Origin: Vreelandella sulfidaeris
GTDB lineage: Bacteria > Pseudomonadota > Gammaproteobacteria > Pseudomonadales > Halomonadaceae
NCBI GenBank assembly: GCA_007182875.1
Contig: AP019514.1
Coordinates: 3,844,001 to 3,908,000, forward strand
DNA length: 64,000 nt
Direction: 5' to 3'
Part shown: positions 1 to 11,285 of the stretch, piece by piece
Position numbering within the stretch: position 1 is the stretch's first letter
Layout of the letters: each line of letters starts with the position of its first letter
Notes under the pieces: model-generated
Seen by the model: only the letters and a program-made list of their open reading frames with translations
What the model was told of the DNA's origin: nothing
Databases searched by the model: none
Program-made: the position numbers and the translations under genes

Positions 1-731
1 CAAGGCCGGTTGCCTCGGCCACCGCATGATCCGCACCATAGAAGAAATCGATAACATTCCGGACGAAGAATACCCGCTGCTGATGGAAAGTCACTTGAGT
101 GGCTGGGAATTCGCGGTTGAAGCCTGGATCCATGATGGCAAAATCCAGTTCCTGAATATTTCAGAATACGTCACGTTGGGTTATTCGGTATTCGTGCCTG
201 CGACGGCTGAGCTTGAGAGCTGGCGTAACGCGATCACCAAGCAAATCGAGTTATTGATCAAGACGTTTGATATCCAGTTCGGCTTAATTCACCCCGAGTA
301 CTTTGTCACGGCGGATGGCGAAATGTACTTTGGCGAAGTGGCCTACCGCCCACCCGGTTTCAAAGCGTTTGAGCTGATTGAACGGGCTTATGGGTTCAAT
401 GCCTACCAAGCTTCAATGTTGGTGTTCGATCCGAAAAGCACCAAAGAGGAAGTAGCAGCATTCTTCCCAAAGAAGTGGTCGATGCGAAAGGCTATGCGGG
501 TTGCTTTGGTGTATACCCGCGCCGTCGTGTTGTCAGCAAACTGGAAATGCCTCCAGAATGCGTGGATCACCCCTATTTTGAATCACATGAATTGGTCGCG
601 CCGGCAGAAGAAACGGTTCCTGATCGGTCGGCCTTCGGGACGCATTGGGGCTGGTCTTCTTCTTCGGTGATGACCCCATCAAGATGCGGGACCTGCTGAA
701 AGCGCAAGAGGATTTGGATTTCTACGTTTAA
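1..731 (+). CDS. ATP-grasp domain protein, 5' partial, frameshifted
   Basis: C-terminal part of an ATP-grasp ligase-type enzyme; the start lies outside the window. The first 150 visible residues end in an acidic stretch EVAYRPPG, which resembles the metal-binding end of ATP-grasp active sites. The reading frame changes near 470 and again near 660. The last frame reads FFFGDDPIKMRDLLKAQ and stops at 729-731. No partner gene is visible, so the substrate is unknown. The frame changes look like missing bases, not decay, because all three frames keep protein-like composition up to a sensible stop. Confidence 0.6.
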
Positions 732-776
732 GCTTATGTGAAACCAAAAATCTTGTAACACAGTACGTTTCATTAG

Positions 777-837
777 GGGCGCCCTGTCATCATCTGAGAT
801 ACTTAACCTCAAGATGCTGACAGAGGCGCCTTTTCTT
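777..837 (+). terminator. Rho-independent terminator after the ATP-grasp gene
   Basis: A long inverted repeat pairs GGCGCCCTGTCATCATCT (from about 779) with AGATGCTGACAGAGGCGCC (ending at about 830). One bulge and one mismatch interrupt the stem, and a run of TTTTCTT follows. It sits 45 bases after the preceding stop codon. Confidence 0.75.
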
Positions 838-887
838 ATTTGACAACCATCGCTCTGTCAGCCAAGTGACGTTGCCTTAATTGACTG

Positions 888-1697
888 TTGAGAAATGCGA
901 TGCGTCTACCTTTTCTTAGGCACCTAGTGTTCATGCTCCCCCTTATACTGCTGGCTGGCTGCGAGGAGACACCAACTGGGCGCTCCCAACTGGCGCTGGT
1001 ACCCGAGAACCTGATGGGCCAGATGGGCGAGGACGCTTTCGACCAGATGCGTCGTCACCAGCCAGTATCGAATGATGCGGCCATCAATCAACGAGTACAG
1101 TGCGTAGCCCAGGCGATAGTGACCGCCGCCGAGGCAAGCTACCCGGCCGTCAGCCTGCCCAGCGTATGGGAAGTAGTCGTCTTTGACGATTCTTCACCCA
1201 ATGCCTTCGCCTGCCTGGGGCCGCATCGGTGTGCATACCGGCCTGCTGCGGGTAGCTGAGACACCGGCCCAACTGGCGGCAGTGATCGGCCACGAAGTCG
1301 GCCATGTATTGGCTGAGCATGGCAATGAGCGACTTACCCAGCAACTCGGCATTAAGGCCGTGCTATTGTTGGTCGGTTTTTTTGGGGAAGGTGATTTAGG
1401 GCACCAACAGTTGATGCAGGCCTTGGGCCTCGGCGCTCAGCTCGGCATCAGCCTACCGTTCAGCCGCACCCACGAAGAGGAGGCCGACCTAATGGGTTTG
1501 GCGATCATGGCGCGGGCAGGTTTCGACCCGCAACAAAGCGTGGCACTGTGGCGCAATATGGCAGCCGCCGGTGGTGGTCAGCCCTGAGTTTCTCTACTCA
1601 CCCCGCCCACGGGTCGCGCATCGAGGCATTGCAGCAGGCGATGGAAGAAGCCATGTCGACCTACCGTACCGTCACACCGGCTGTCTGTTCCTGGTAG
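888..1697 (+). CDS. M48 family metalloprotease, lipoprotein, frameshifted
   Basis: Zinc-dependent envelope protease of the M48 (BepA/LoiP-like) family, expected to take part in outer-membrane protein quality control. The N-terminus has a short hydrophobic signal ending LLAGC, a lipobox, so the mature protein should be lipidated at that Cys. The zinc motif HEVGH (about 1291-1305) and the downstream EEEAD helix (about 1477-1491) supply the ligands. The C-terminal STHPAHGSRI block is typical. Three frames are needed, 888-1200, 1200-1584 and 1587-1697. The first switch is explained by one C missing from a CCC and one G missing from a GGGGG at the NAFALPGGRIGV stretch. About 260 residues in all, a normal size for a short M48 lipoprotein. 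Confidence 0.85.
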
Positions 1698-1741
1698 AGC
1701 ATTATCAGCGCCCCTGCCACTAAAAGAGTAGGTTATGTTTT

Positions 1742-2256
1742 ATGCTAAAAGTTGCCATATTGGTTGATGTTCAAAACGTGTATTACACCGTACGCGGAGC
1801 CTACGGCAGAAACTTTGATTACAATAAGTTTTGGGCTCAAGCAACCGCAAATAGAGAAGTGGTGAAAGCGTTTTGCTATGCCATTGATAGAGGTGACCAA
1901 AAGCAGCGAGAGTTTCAAAACATCCTCAGAGCGATTGGCTTTGATGTGAAGCTAAAACCTTTATTCAACGATCTGATGGTTCCGCAAAAGGCGATTGGGA
2001 TGTTGGCATCGCTCTTGATGCCATAGAGTACGCTGAGCAGGCAGATGTGATAGTGCTGGTCTCGGGCGATGGAGACTTCGATCTTCTCGTTAATAAAATT
2101 CGTGTTAAATATGGAAAAGAAGTTGAAGTTTATGGCGTTCCTCAATTTACAGCCGCGTCACTAATGAATGAAGCCAGTGAGTTTTTAGCGATTGATGAGA
2201 ACTTTTATTGGGTTAAGTTTTCTCTTATATTATTAATCTTCCAGCATCGCTACTAA
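1742..2256 (+). CDS. NYN domain (LabA/DUF88-type) protein, frameshifted
   Basis: Predicted PIN-like RNase-fold protein of the NYN family. The first strand reads VAILVDVQNVYYT, with the conserved Asp and Asn. The middle has KGDWDVGIALDAI and the later strand VLVSGDGDFDLLV, which together carry the acidic metal-binding residues. The frame changes near 1995 within the KGDWDVG stretch. After LAIDENF the sequence looks unlike the family and may be shifted again, so the true end is uncertain. Many members are linked to RNA turnover, but the function here is unknown. Confidence 0.75.
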
Positions 2257-2528
2257 TAGTAAATAAAATACTTATGTATATTTTTATTTCCTTAAGTTAT
2301 TCCTAAAACCTAACGGAAGTGAGAAAAGGCTGCTTTCGTTTATTTAACGTTTACTAAGGTTTCTAAGTTCCGCCAATGCAGCCGCACGGCACTATACTTT
2401 AGTCGTTCATTTCTTCATTTTTGCCCATACCGAACCTGCATAGGCTATGCAAAGAAGCATGCTGACAGTTAAATATTCTCACGCTCTGGCCAGCCAATCT
2501 TTATTAATAACTGTCACGGTATGCTCTT

Positions 2529-3880
<1,352 letters not shown>

Positions 3881-3920
3881 TCGTCTTTATTATTTAAATC
3901 ACTTATACTGCAAAGAGTAT

Positions 3921-3955
3921 GCAGTCCTTTCTTTATTAAGGAAGGGCTGTTTTTA
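3921..3955 (+). terminator. Terminator after gdhA
   Basis: CAGTCCTTTC pairs, with G-U wobbles, with GGAAGGGCTG. The stem is followed by TTTTTATT and lies about 40 bases after the gdhA stop. Confidence 0.7.
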
Positions 3956-4009
3956 TTGGCCTAAATGGATTGCTTTCCAAATAAAGTAAATAGGCTAAGG
4001 AGAGTAGAT

Positions 4010-4423
4010 ATGAAACAACGTACTCCTATTATCATTAACCGTCTTGATGCCGAGCGTCTCCAGCGCTTGATTGATAATGCCTCTGATAAAGACATGCCTG
4101 TAGCTCAGCTACTTGAGGAAGAATTGTTGCGAGGAGAAGTCTGCGATCCAGAAGATATTCCGGATGACGTGGTCAGCATGAATAGCCAGGTCCGCTTCAC
4201 CGACCTCACGCGTGGACTTAAGATGATTCGTACCCTGGTCTATCCTCATTCCATGGATAGCGTCGCGGATGGCATTTCGGTCATGGCGCCCATTGGCGCC
4301 GCACTCATCGGTCTCAAAGTCGGCGACACCATCGAATGGCCGCTTCCTAACAATACCGAAGCACGCCTGCGTATCGATGCCATTTATTGGCAACCCGAAC
4401 GCGAAAAGCAATACCACAGGTAG
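4010..4423 (+). CDS. rnk: Nucleoside diphosphate kinase regulator (GreA/GreB-like)
   Basis: Small protein (about 137 residues) of the Rnk family, which has an N-terminal coiled part and a C-terminal FKBP-like domain related to GreA/GreB. Rnk binds RNA polymerase and was named for its effect on nucleoside diphosphate kinase levels in E. coli. Matching blocks are PIIINRLDAERLQRLI near the start, DDVVSMNSQVRF, RTLVYPHSMD, and ISVMAPIGAALIGLKVGD. I chose the ATG at 4010 because AAGGAGAG lies five bases before it; a start at 3965 would swallow that site. The gene is intact and monocistronic between gdhA and the convergent alcohol dehydrogenase. Confidence 0.9.
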   Translation: MKQRTPIIINRLDAERLQRLIDNASDKDMPVAQLLEEELLRGEVCDPEDIPDDVVSMNSQVRFTDLTRGLKMIRTLVYPHSMDSVADGISVMAPIGAALIGLKVGDTIEWPLPNNTEARLRIDAIYWQPEREKQYHR

Positions 4424-4501
4424 CGGAAGCGGACGCCACAGAGAGCTAGCGTTACAGAAAGCGTGCTGACTCAGCTAGCTCCTGAAGTTATGGATTTATA
4501 A

Positions 4502-4560
4502 AAATTGCCGGTATCGAATGCCTCTCAATAGTTAAAGGTTAGCCAATCTTTAACACCGGC
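4502..4560 (-). terminator. Probable terminator of the aromatic catabolic operon
   Basis: On the minus strand GCCGGTGTTAAAG pairs in two parts with CTTTAAC and then ACCGGC, followed by AATTTTTAT. The 5' arm overlaps the last codons of the alcohol dehydrogenase. This would end the long minus-strand unit that begins at the cytochrome c gene. Confidence 0.45.
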
Positions 4561-5627
4561 TTGACCGTCGTTCCATCCTTCGAATCTTGAAAGGCTTGAT
4601 TGATCTGGTCCGCCGGGTAGAACTTGACCAGTTTATCGAAGGGAAAGCGTCCCTCTTTGTAGTAAGCCACTAGTTGCGGTATGAAGACACGCGGTACCGA
4701 GTCACCCTCAATGACACCAATCATCGACTTACCCTCAGCCATCAAGTCGTGGTGCACATCCAGCGTGACCTCCGGGGTAACACCGACAATTGCCGAGACA
4801 CCCAGGGGGCGTAACGCCTGCAGCGATTGACGTACCACAAGGGGGCGCACCGGTGGTCTCCACAGCATACTCACTGCCGCCGCCGGTAATCTCGTGCACG
4901 CGATCGACCGTTTCTTCCTGCTTGCCATTAACGGTGTGAGTAGCCCCTAACTCACGAGCAAGCGCCAAACGATCATCGTTAATGTCGACTGCGATGATGC
5001 GCTGACAACCAATGATCTTAGCTGCCATGACCGCGGAAAGCCCCACCGCACCACAGCCATACACTACTATCGAGCTACCAAACTCAGGTTTAAGACGGTT
5101 GAGCACCGTTCCCGCCCCCGTTTGTATACCGCAACCTAATGGGCCGAGCAGCGCCAGCTCTACCTCGGGATCGACTTTTACTGCGTTACGCGCACTTACT
5201 ACGGCGTGGGAGGCAAACGAAGATTGGCCGAAGAAAGTGGCCAACGCTTCATCATCCCGTTGCAGCCGGTGGCTGCCATCATCCATGGCGCCGCCAAAAT
5301 TGAGTTCGTTAAAGGTGTCGCAGACGGTTGGATGCCCGGTCAGGCAGTGACCACACCCCCACAATGAGCAAACGACAGCACCACATGGTCGCCAATATTC
5401 AGCCCGGTCACACCTGCACCAAGCGCCTCGACCACGCCCGCCCCTTCGTGCCCGAGCACAATAGGAAACGGTGCAATCCCCAAATCGCGTGCCACCGCAT
5501 CGGTGTGACAAACGCCGGTCGCAACGATACGCACGCGTATTTCGCCGCTAGCCGGATCAGCCAAGTCCACGCCTTGCCACTGAAAATCGTCGCTTTGCTT
5601 TAACATCAACGCTGCTTGAATTTGCAT
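4539..5627 (-). CDS. Zinc-dependent aryl-alcohol dehydrogenase, frameshifted
   Basis: Medium-chain Zn alcohol dehydrogenase that resembles benzyl-alcohol dehydrogenases (XylB/AreB). It should oxidise an aromatic alcohol to the aldehyde with NAD. Seen are the catalytic zinc region GVCHTD, the GHEGAGVVEALG stretch, CGHC with later Cys residues for the structural zinc, and the NAD-binding segment VVYGCGAVGLSAVMAA. The C-terminus is ADQINQAFQDSKDGTTVKPVL. The frame changes near 5350 and 4880. The start at 5627 has GGGAGA just upstream. It lies downstream of the aldehyde dehydrogenase in the same direction, so the pair probably handles the alcohol and aldehyde stages after the flavocytochrome. A coniferyl- or vanillyl-alcohol dehydrogenase role is also possible. 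Confidence 0.85.
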
Positions 5628-5755
5628 GGCTATTCTCCCTTCATACTCCCGCTCAGTTTGAACGGGAGCCGCTCAAATCAAAAAAATTGGTCAACTGCAA
5701 ACGGAGAGTGTCACCATCGCTCTCTAGACCTTTTAAGCCACCGGCCTGCGTGTCG

Positions 5756-7222
5756 TTAGAAGGGATAGTGTCGCGGCGTTTGCTGCACGCTGATCCAGTG
5801 ATCAGTGGTAAATTCTTCAATCGCCCAGTCGCCGTTAAAGCGGCCAAGGCCGGAGTTTTTCTCACCACCGAAAGGCACATGAGCCTCATCGTTAACCGGC
5901 ATGTCATTGACGTGTGTCATGCCTGCCTTGATGCCCTGGGCAAAGCGCACGCCACGCTCGATATTGCCACTGAAGATGCTACTGGAAAGGCCATACTCGG
6001 TGCCATTGGCGAGTTCTAGCGCGTGTTTTTCGTCGCGGGCTTTTTTGTATGCCGACCAACGGGCCGAAGATCTCTTCGCGACTGATCTCCATATCGGGAG
6101 TGACGTTACCGAACACGTGCGGCGGCACCAGTTGGCCTTTAATCTCACCCCTCTACCAGTACGCTGGCACCTTCACGCTTGGCAGTAGCAATCTTCTCTT
6201 CGAGCCCTTCACGCTGTTTGGTATTAATAACCGGTCCAATGACGGTGGTCATCTCGTTGGGATCGCCTACCTGCAGCCCTTTCACTTTGGCGACAAAGCG
6301 TTCCACAAAGTCATCATAGATACTTTCATCGACGATAATGCGGTTGACCGCCATGCAGATCTGCCCCTGATGGAGGAACTTGCCCATCGCCGCGGCATTA
6401 ACTGCCTGCTCAATATCCGCGTCATCCAGCACGACGAAGGGACTATTGCCACCCAGCTCCAGCGCTACCTTTTGATATGTTCACCGCCGCTGGCGATACG
6501 ACCGATACCACGGCCCACCGGCGTCGAGCCTGTGAAGGAGATCATCCGCGGCACGCGATGCTCGACAAACGCATCACCGATTTCACTGCCAGCACCGACG
6601 ACCACACTGAGGAGTCCTGCGGGCAGGCCTGCCTCCTCGAAGATTTTAGCTAGCAGTAATCCACCGGTAACCGGCGTATCGCTGGCGGGCTTAACGACGA
6701 CTGCATTACCCAGCGCCAGCGCGGGGCGATGGAGCGCTGAGAAAGATGCAGTGGAAAGTTCCATGGGCTAATCACCCCCACTACACCCAGCGGTTTGCGA
6801 TAGATGCGGTTCTCTTTACCCGATACGTTGGAGTCCATTGTCATACCATGGACACGCCCCGGCATGCTGGCGGCTTCCTGGGTAATTCCACGCGCCGCGC
6901 CCCACTCAACGTTAGCTTTTAACCGGGTGCTGCCCGACTCACGGATCAGCCAGTCGATGATCTCTTCCTTACGCGCATCAAATATCTCGATCACCCGATG
7001 CATTAACCCAGCACGCTCGACCGGTGGCGTTGCCGCCCATTCAGCCTGGGCTTTTTCCGCCTGCGTAAACGCAGCGTCCAAATCTTCACGGTTAGCTAGG
7101 CGCGTTGTCAGCAGCGTGCTGCCGTCGTAAGGGTTGCTGACGTCAGTGGTGCGCTCGCTACTGCCTTCGCGCCATTCACCGGCGATGGGCTGAAGATGAA
7201 AATCGCTGTAGTGTGCGGTCAT
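5756..7222 (-). CDS. NAD-dependent aromatic aldehyde dehydrogenase, frameshifted
   Basis: Aldehyde dehydrogenase superfamily member of about 490 residues, similar in style to benzaldehyde or vanillin dehydrogenases. Recognisable parts are [16 protein letters not shown] (cofactor-binding loop), [28 protein letters not shown], and the catalytic region [14 protein letters not shown] with Cys in GQIC. The end has [14 protein letters not shown]. Four frames are needed, with changes near 6750, 6470 and 6150. I chose the ATG at 7222 because a strong GGAGGA lies seven bases upstream; the ATG at 7243 precedes that site. Presumed role: oxidising 4-hydroxybenzaldehyde-type products to the acid. Confidence 0.85.
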
Positions 7223-7296
7223 TTCGATTCCTCCAATGGCCATGTATCACAAATACTAATACTCGATACTATGGCCAAGATATTAGATGACAGGTT

Positions 7297-8279
7297 TTAC
7301 TCGTAGATATCGAGATCACTTGCCAGCTTAAAGTTTCCGTCGTAATAGCTGGCCATCTCGTCATGAAGCTGCTCGTCAGTCTGACCAAAGAGTAGCGGAT
7401 GGGTCATCACCAACAACTCAGGCGCTACCTTGTTACCAATCTCTGCCAGTTGCTGAGTACTAGTGTGAGCGTGATACATATAATCTTGCCAATCCTGCGC
7501 CATCTGTCCGACGCCAGCCTCACTCATTACCTCATGAATCAGGATATCGGCCCCCTCGAAGTGCTCATAGAGTGCTTCGTCGTGACGCGTATCGCCGCTG
7601 ATGACCACGATCTTGTCCGGCGTTTCGACGCGATAACCGAAGGCCATCCCTTCGGCCCAACTGCCATGGGGAACGCGGAAAGCCGTCACCGTAACCTTGT
7701 CGTCCTCATGCACCACTTGGTTATCGCTGATTTCGGTCACATCAACCGTGAAGCCAAGCTCATTGGCCGGCTGTGTACCGTACAAGCGATGATCAATGTC
7801 ACTTTGGTAGGCTTCGATAATGTTGCTGGCCATCTCATTGAGGCCTTGGGGACCAACCATCTTCAGTGGTTCACTTCGTCCCATGATCCAAGGACGCAAC
7901 ATCAGTTCAGGTAGACCAAGAACGTGGTCAGAATCAAGGTGCGTAATAAACACCTTGTTCATCTCTCCATAAACAGAATCGTTACTGAAGTAAATGTCTT
8001 CCGGCATAAAGGATTTGCCAGAAAGAGCATCAAAACCCTTGACGAAGCCAGGGCCTGCATCAAAAGATACATCTGCTTATCCACTACAATCAGTATGGCC
8101 TGCCCAGCCCGGTCATGCTTCAGGACGGGGGTCCCGGTCCCCATCATGACCACGGTGGTACGGGTCTGGGGCGATACGTCATTACTACTACCACCCATAG
8201 TGTCATCAGCCATGCCTGGCAGGCTGAAGGAAGCAGCCAGTAAGGCAACTACAAAACAATTCCTATAACGCTTAACCAT
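7297..8279 (-). CDS. Exported MBL-fold metallo-hydrolase, frameshifted
   Basis: Metallo-beta-lactamase-fold hydrolase with an N-terminal signal peptide (VKRYRNCFVVALLAASFSLPGMADD). The metal motif appears as THLDSDH, the RNase Z/arylsulfatase-like variant in which Asp takes the place of the middle His. Other expected ligands are SGDTRHDE, the HEVMSE stretch, the HAHTS stretch and the final MTHPLLF. The ATG at 8279 has GGAG six bases upstream. The frame breaks near 8020. Its place inside the aromatic oxidation cluster suggests a role in that pathway, perhaps cleavage of an ester or lactone. The substrate cannot be deduced. Confidence 0.8.
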
Positions 8280-8389
8280 AAATAGCTCCAACTTATTGTT
8301 TTAGCTGTTCACGAGGGCGTCTCAGGGCCACATCAATGGCCATGAGAACCACTGTTGCGTCGCCACTGAGACACTTCAGTTGCTGGGGA

Positions 8390-9937
8390 TTACTGGCGAA
8401 TACCCGACTTGCCAGGCGAGAAAATACCGTTGGGATCGAGCGCATTCTTGAGTGCGGTATGTACATTGCGCAGCGGTTCACCGAACGTACCGGCTACTTG
8501 CTCCATGAACTCAGTATTGGTGCGGTAGAGGCCATAGCCCCGCTTGGCGAATTCGTCGATCAACTCCGCAAAACAGTCGTGGGCGCGTTGCGTCTCCTCT
8601 GGGTCTTCACGGTTATAGAGGAGATCGATGACATGGTGCATATCCCGCCAGCCGACGATGTATTCGGCGACGTAGTCAAAGCCATACTTGCCAAGAATTT
8701 GCTGGGCTAGTTCGGTCTGATCCTTGGTCTCGCTGCCCTTAGCTTGAGATACCGGGGCAAACCACATAGAACCGCCGCCCCACGCCAGTTATAAAGACCA
8801 AACTCCTGCAGGTTCATGTCGCCTTTCATCAACGCTGCGCGGTACTCGAAGCCACCGCCACGCTGCTCGGCTTCATCGCCGTACATAATTTTAGCTTTGC
8901 CACTAGCGCCGAAAGCTTGCTCGACGATCTTCCAGTTGACCTCGATCTGCTCGGGCGTGCCGTAAAGTGCCGCGTAGACGTTCCACTCGCCGATGCCTTC
9001 ATCCTGCTTAATGCGCTCAATGGCTTCTCGCGGGATGGAGTCTTTACCATCGTAGTAGCTTTTACGCACCACATGGGTACCGGCATCCCAAAGGGTATGC
9101 ACGATGACCACGGCATTAGGAATGATCTGCGAGATACGCAGCGGACGCAGCACATCAACGATCTCGGCGATATCTTCCGGGTCCTGATACTGGATCAAAA
9201 GGGACGATACGCTGGCGGCTCGGGCATCAGCCATAGTCCCATTTTGGTCACAACGCCATAGTTGGATTGGGTGAACAATCCATCGATGTAGGGACCATAG
9301 CCCCATTTGAACACCTGCCATGAACTGGAGTTTTCAATACCGCCCATGCCGGTGCGAATCATCTCGCCATTGGCCAGCACCACTTCCATGCCGCACTGAA
9401 ACATAAAGTGTTCGCCGTAAGGCGTATAACCCACACCACGATCCAGCGTATTGCCTACAGGCCCGGCAATGGCAGACGGCGCGGGCGGGTCCAACCACAG
9501 CTTATAGCCCTTCTCCTGGATATAGTCGTAGAGCTGCTGATAGGTAACGCCGGGTTCGATCAGTGCGGTACACACTTCCGGATCAACGTTGATAATTCGG
9601 TTCATGCGGTGCAGATCAAGAATTACCTGCCCCGTCTCGCCAGGGGCAGCCGACCCATAGCCAAGGTTTTTACCCGTCGAAATAGTCCAAATCGGCACTT
9701 TATACTCGTTGCAGATACGTACAAGTTCCTGCACCTGTTCGGCGTCATTGGGCAATAACGCTGCCGAGGGAATATAGTCGGCGTCCTCACCGGCCATCAT
9801 GATCTTGGTATAGGGTGCTAGCTGTTCGCTCTCAGTCAGAACGCTCTCGCTTCCAATCGTGTCGCGAAAAGACTTAACGCGGCATCGAAATCAGCTTCCG
9901 CAACGCCTTTAGGCAGAATACGCTGTGTAGTGCTCAT
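8390..9937 (-). CDS. pchF: p-Cresol methylhydroxylase-type flavoprotein subunit, frameshifted
   Basis: FAD subunit of the 4-cresol dehydrogenase / vanillyl-alcohol oxidase family, which hydroxylates the benzylic carbon of 4-alkylphenols through a quinone methide. The stretch GPVGNTLDRGVGYTPYGEHF and the following GMEVVLANGEMIRTGMGG are hallmarks. WQVFKWGYGPYIDGLFTQSN continues the match, and the C-terminal LDPNGIFSPGKSGI is the family ending. The residue that carries FAD covalently cannot be assigned by eye. Frame changes occur near 9850, 9230 and 8750. The start at 9937 (STTQRILPKGV) follows a GAGAG. Eugenol hydroxylase EhyB is the main alternative; the symbol reflects family and context, not proven substrate. 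Confidence 0.82.
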
Positions 9938-9968
9938 AAACGTGTCTCTCGATTATTGTGATATAGCT

Positions 9969-10504
9969 TCAGAGTTGGACCAGGAAGCTCAGCTCGCGGA
10001 TATTGGCTGCCGTTGCCGCGCGAGGGAGCTCTTTAGCATGACGACCGCGACCGGGAGTCGACACTAAGCGACCATATTCACGCCCGAGGGACGCTTGCCA
10101 ACTTCCTGTTTCAACTGTCATTGAATCGATGATAGGGCCACGATGGCTTAGCAACTGATGCCGGTCTGCCTCATGGCGCCCTAGCGCAAGAATCCGACCA
10201 CGCCCGGCAAGTAGGCTCGTCAGCAGCACGATTCCCGACTCATCCGTAAAGCCAGCTGCCAGCGTTCCGCTAGGCAAGGCACTCAGCGCGAGCGGGTTAA
10301 AATGCCCTTCATAGCGGGGTACTAAGCCTTGCTGGCGTAGCCCAAGCCCTAGCTCGGTGGTCGACGTATTACTGCCATAAAGGGTGATTGGGCCTTGCGG
10401 TGCCACGCTTGCTGGGTTCGAGGCAAGCGCACTGCCAAGCGAAAGTGGGGCAGTGGCGCCCAGCAAGAAGCTGTTTTGAGTAATGCTCGGCGTGTTAACT
10501 TCAT
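9969..10504 (-). CDS. PchX-like small exported protein, frameshifted
   Basis: Protein of about 180 residues lying between the cytochrome and flavoprotein genes, the place held by the uncharacterised pchX gene in Pseudomonas pchACXF clusters (established gene order, from memory). The N-terminus KLTRRALLK followed by a hydrophobic segment looks like a Tat-type or lipoprotein-like signal. The body (PITLYGSNTSTTELGLGLRQQG, then RGRILALGRHEADRHQLL) has no domain I can name. The start at 10504 uses the GAGGAG that overlaps the end of the cytochrome gene, four bases away. One frame change lies near 10450. A role in assembling or attaching the flavocytochrome is only inference. Confidence 0.6.
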
Positions 10505-10508
10505 GGCA

Positions 10509-10925
10509 CTACTCCTCACCAGTAGCGGTATTCGCCAGTTCACCGCGTAATAAAGCGTCAATCAGCCCCTCAAGTTCGGCATCACTGATTTTGGCTTCAC
10601 GGAATGAAGGCATCGCCGCACGGCCTTGCCTAACCGTGGTACGAATATGATTACCGCGCGCCTCCCAGGCACCTTCAGGAAAAGGCATGGTAATCATGGG
10701 TCCAACTGCTTTATCTAGGTTGTGACAATGAGAGCAAACCTGTCGATACACCTCGGCAGGTTCTCGCTCCTCGGCAGCCGTCACCAAGCTAGCGGTTGCT
10801 ATTGGCAGTAAGAGGCTACTGACCATTGCCAAGCGCTTAACAGCGGCATATGAAAGGAACCAAAACGGCAGGCGGGTTGTGCCGTTGCTATTCACGGCAC
10901 ACCTATCGGTTATTGTGTTGTACAT
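10509..10925 (-). CDS. pchC: Cytochrome c subunit of the flavocytochrome
   Basis: Small exported class I cytochrome c. CSHCH is the covalent haem site (about residues 67-71), and MPSF probably provides the axial Met ligand. A hydrophobic signal segment SSLLLPIATASLVTAAEE precedes the mature part. It should accept electrons from the flavoprotein subunit. The exact start is uncertain: the ATG at 10925 leaves a long leader, and an internal ATG near 10826 would give a conventional signal peptide. It is the first gene of the minus-strand operon and diverges from the sigma-54 activator. EhyA of eugenol hydroxylase is the alternative identity. Confidence 0.75.
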   Translation of the reverse strand: MYNTITDRCAVNSNGTTRLPFWFLSYAAVKRLAMVSSLLLPIATASLVTAAEEREPAEVYRQVCSHCHNLDKAVGPMITMPFPEGAWEARGNHIRTTVRQGRAAMPSFREAKISDAELEGLIDALLRGELANTATGEE

Positions 10926-11121
10926 ATCAGCATCATCCGTTATTTCGACAGGGGCATGTCATTAGCAAGGAACCCAGCACGACCATTGAAAATCTAATAC
11001 TTTAGTATAAATCAATGGCTTATCGCTGGCCTTCTAGCAACTACCTTTCAAAAACATGCCGATATTAGAAATAGGACGGCTATCAAGGCATTAGCTAACC
11101 TACGTGGTTTTCAAGTCCGCC

Positions 11122-11141
11122 TTGCGAACGCCTGTTCGCAA
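11122..11141. promoter_or_regulatory. Perfect palindrome, candidate activator site 1
   Basis: TTGCGAAC, four-base spacer, GTTCGCAA: a perfect 8+8 inverted repeat in the gap between the divergent regulator and cytochrome c genes. About 200 bases upstream of the cytochrome start, a normal enhancer distance for a sigma-54 activator. Confidence 0.55.
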
Positions 11142-11154
11142 ATACCGTTTAACC

Positions 11155-11177
11155 ATTTGATGAACACTTCATCAAAT
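11155..11177. promoter_or_regulatory. Perfect palindrome, candidate activator site 2
   Basis: ATTTGATGAA, CAC, TTCATCAAAT: a perfect 10+10 inverted repeat centred about 35 bases from site 1. The half-site TTGAT...ATCAA resembles the upstream activating sequences of XylR/DmpR-type regulators. Confidence 0.6.
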
Positions 11178-11285
11178 CATCAACGTCGTTCACCTCTTTG
11201 TCACTGTGGTCCTTTTCTAAGGCTGCAAACCAAGTGATACTCTTTGCCACTATCCCCTTCGCTACCAACCTCAACGTGAGTCGGC

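Noticed and set aside
10955..10985. Sigma-54 promoter upstream of the cytochrome c gene
   Set aside because: A minus-strand TTGCT is present at the right kind of distance, but the -24 element reads TGCTGG instead of TGGCAC. A second near match at 11223-11238 (TATCAC...TTGCA) lacks the GG. With known base losses here a real promoter may be hidden, but neither is supportable.
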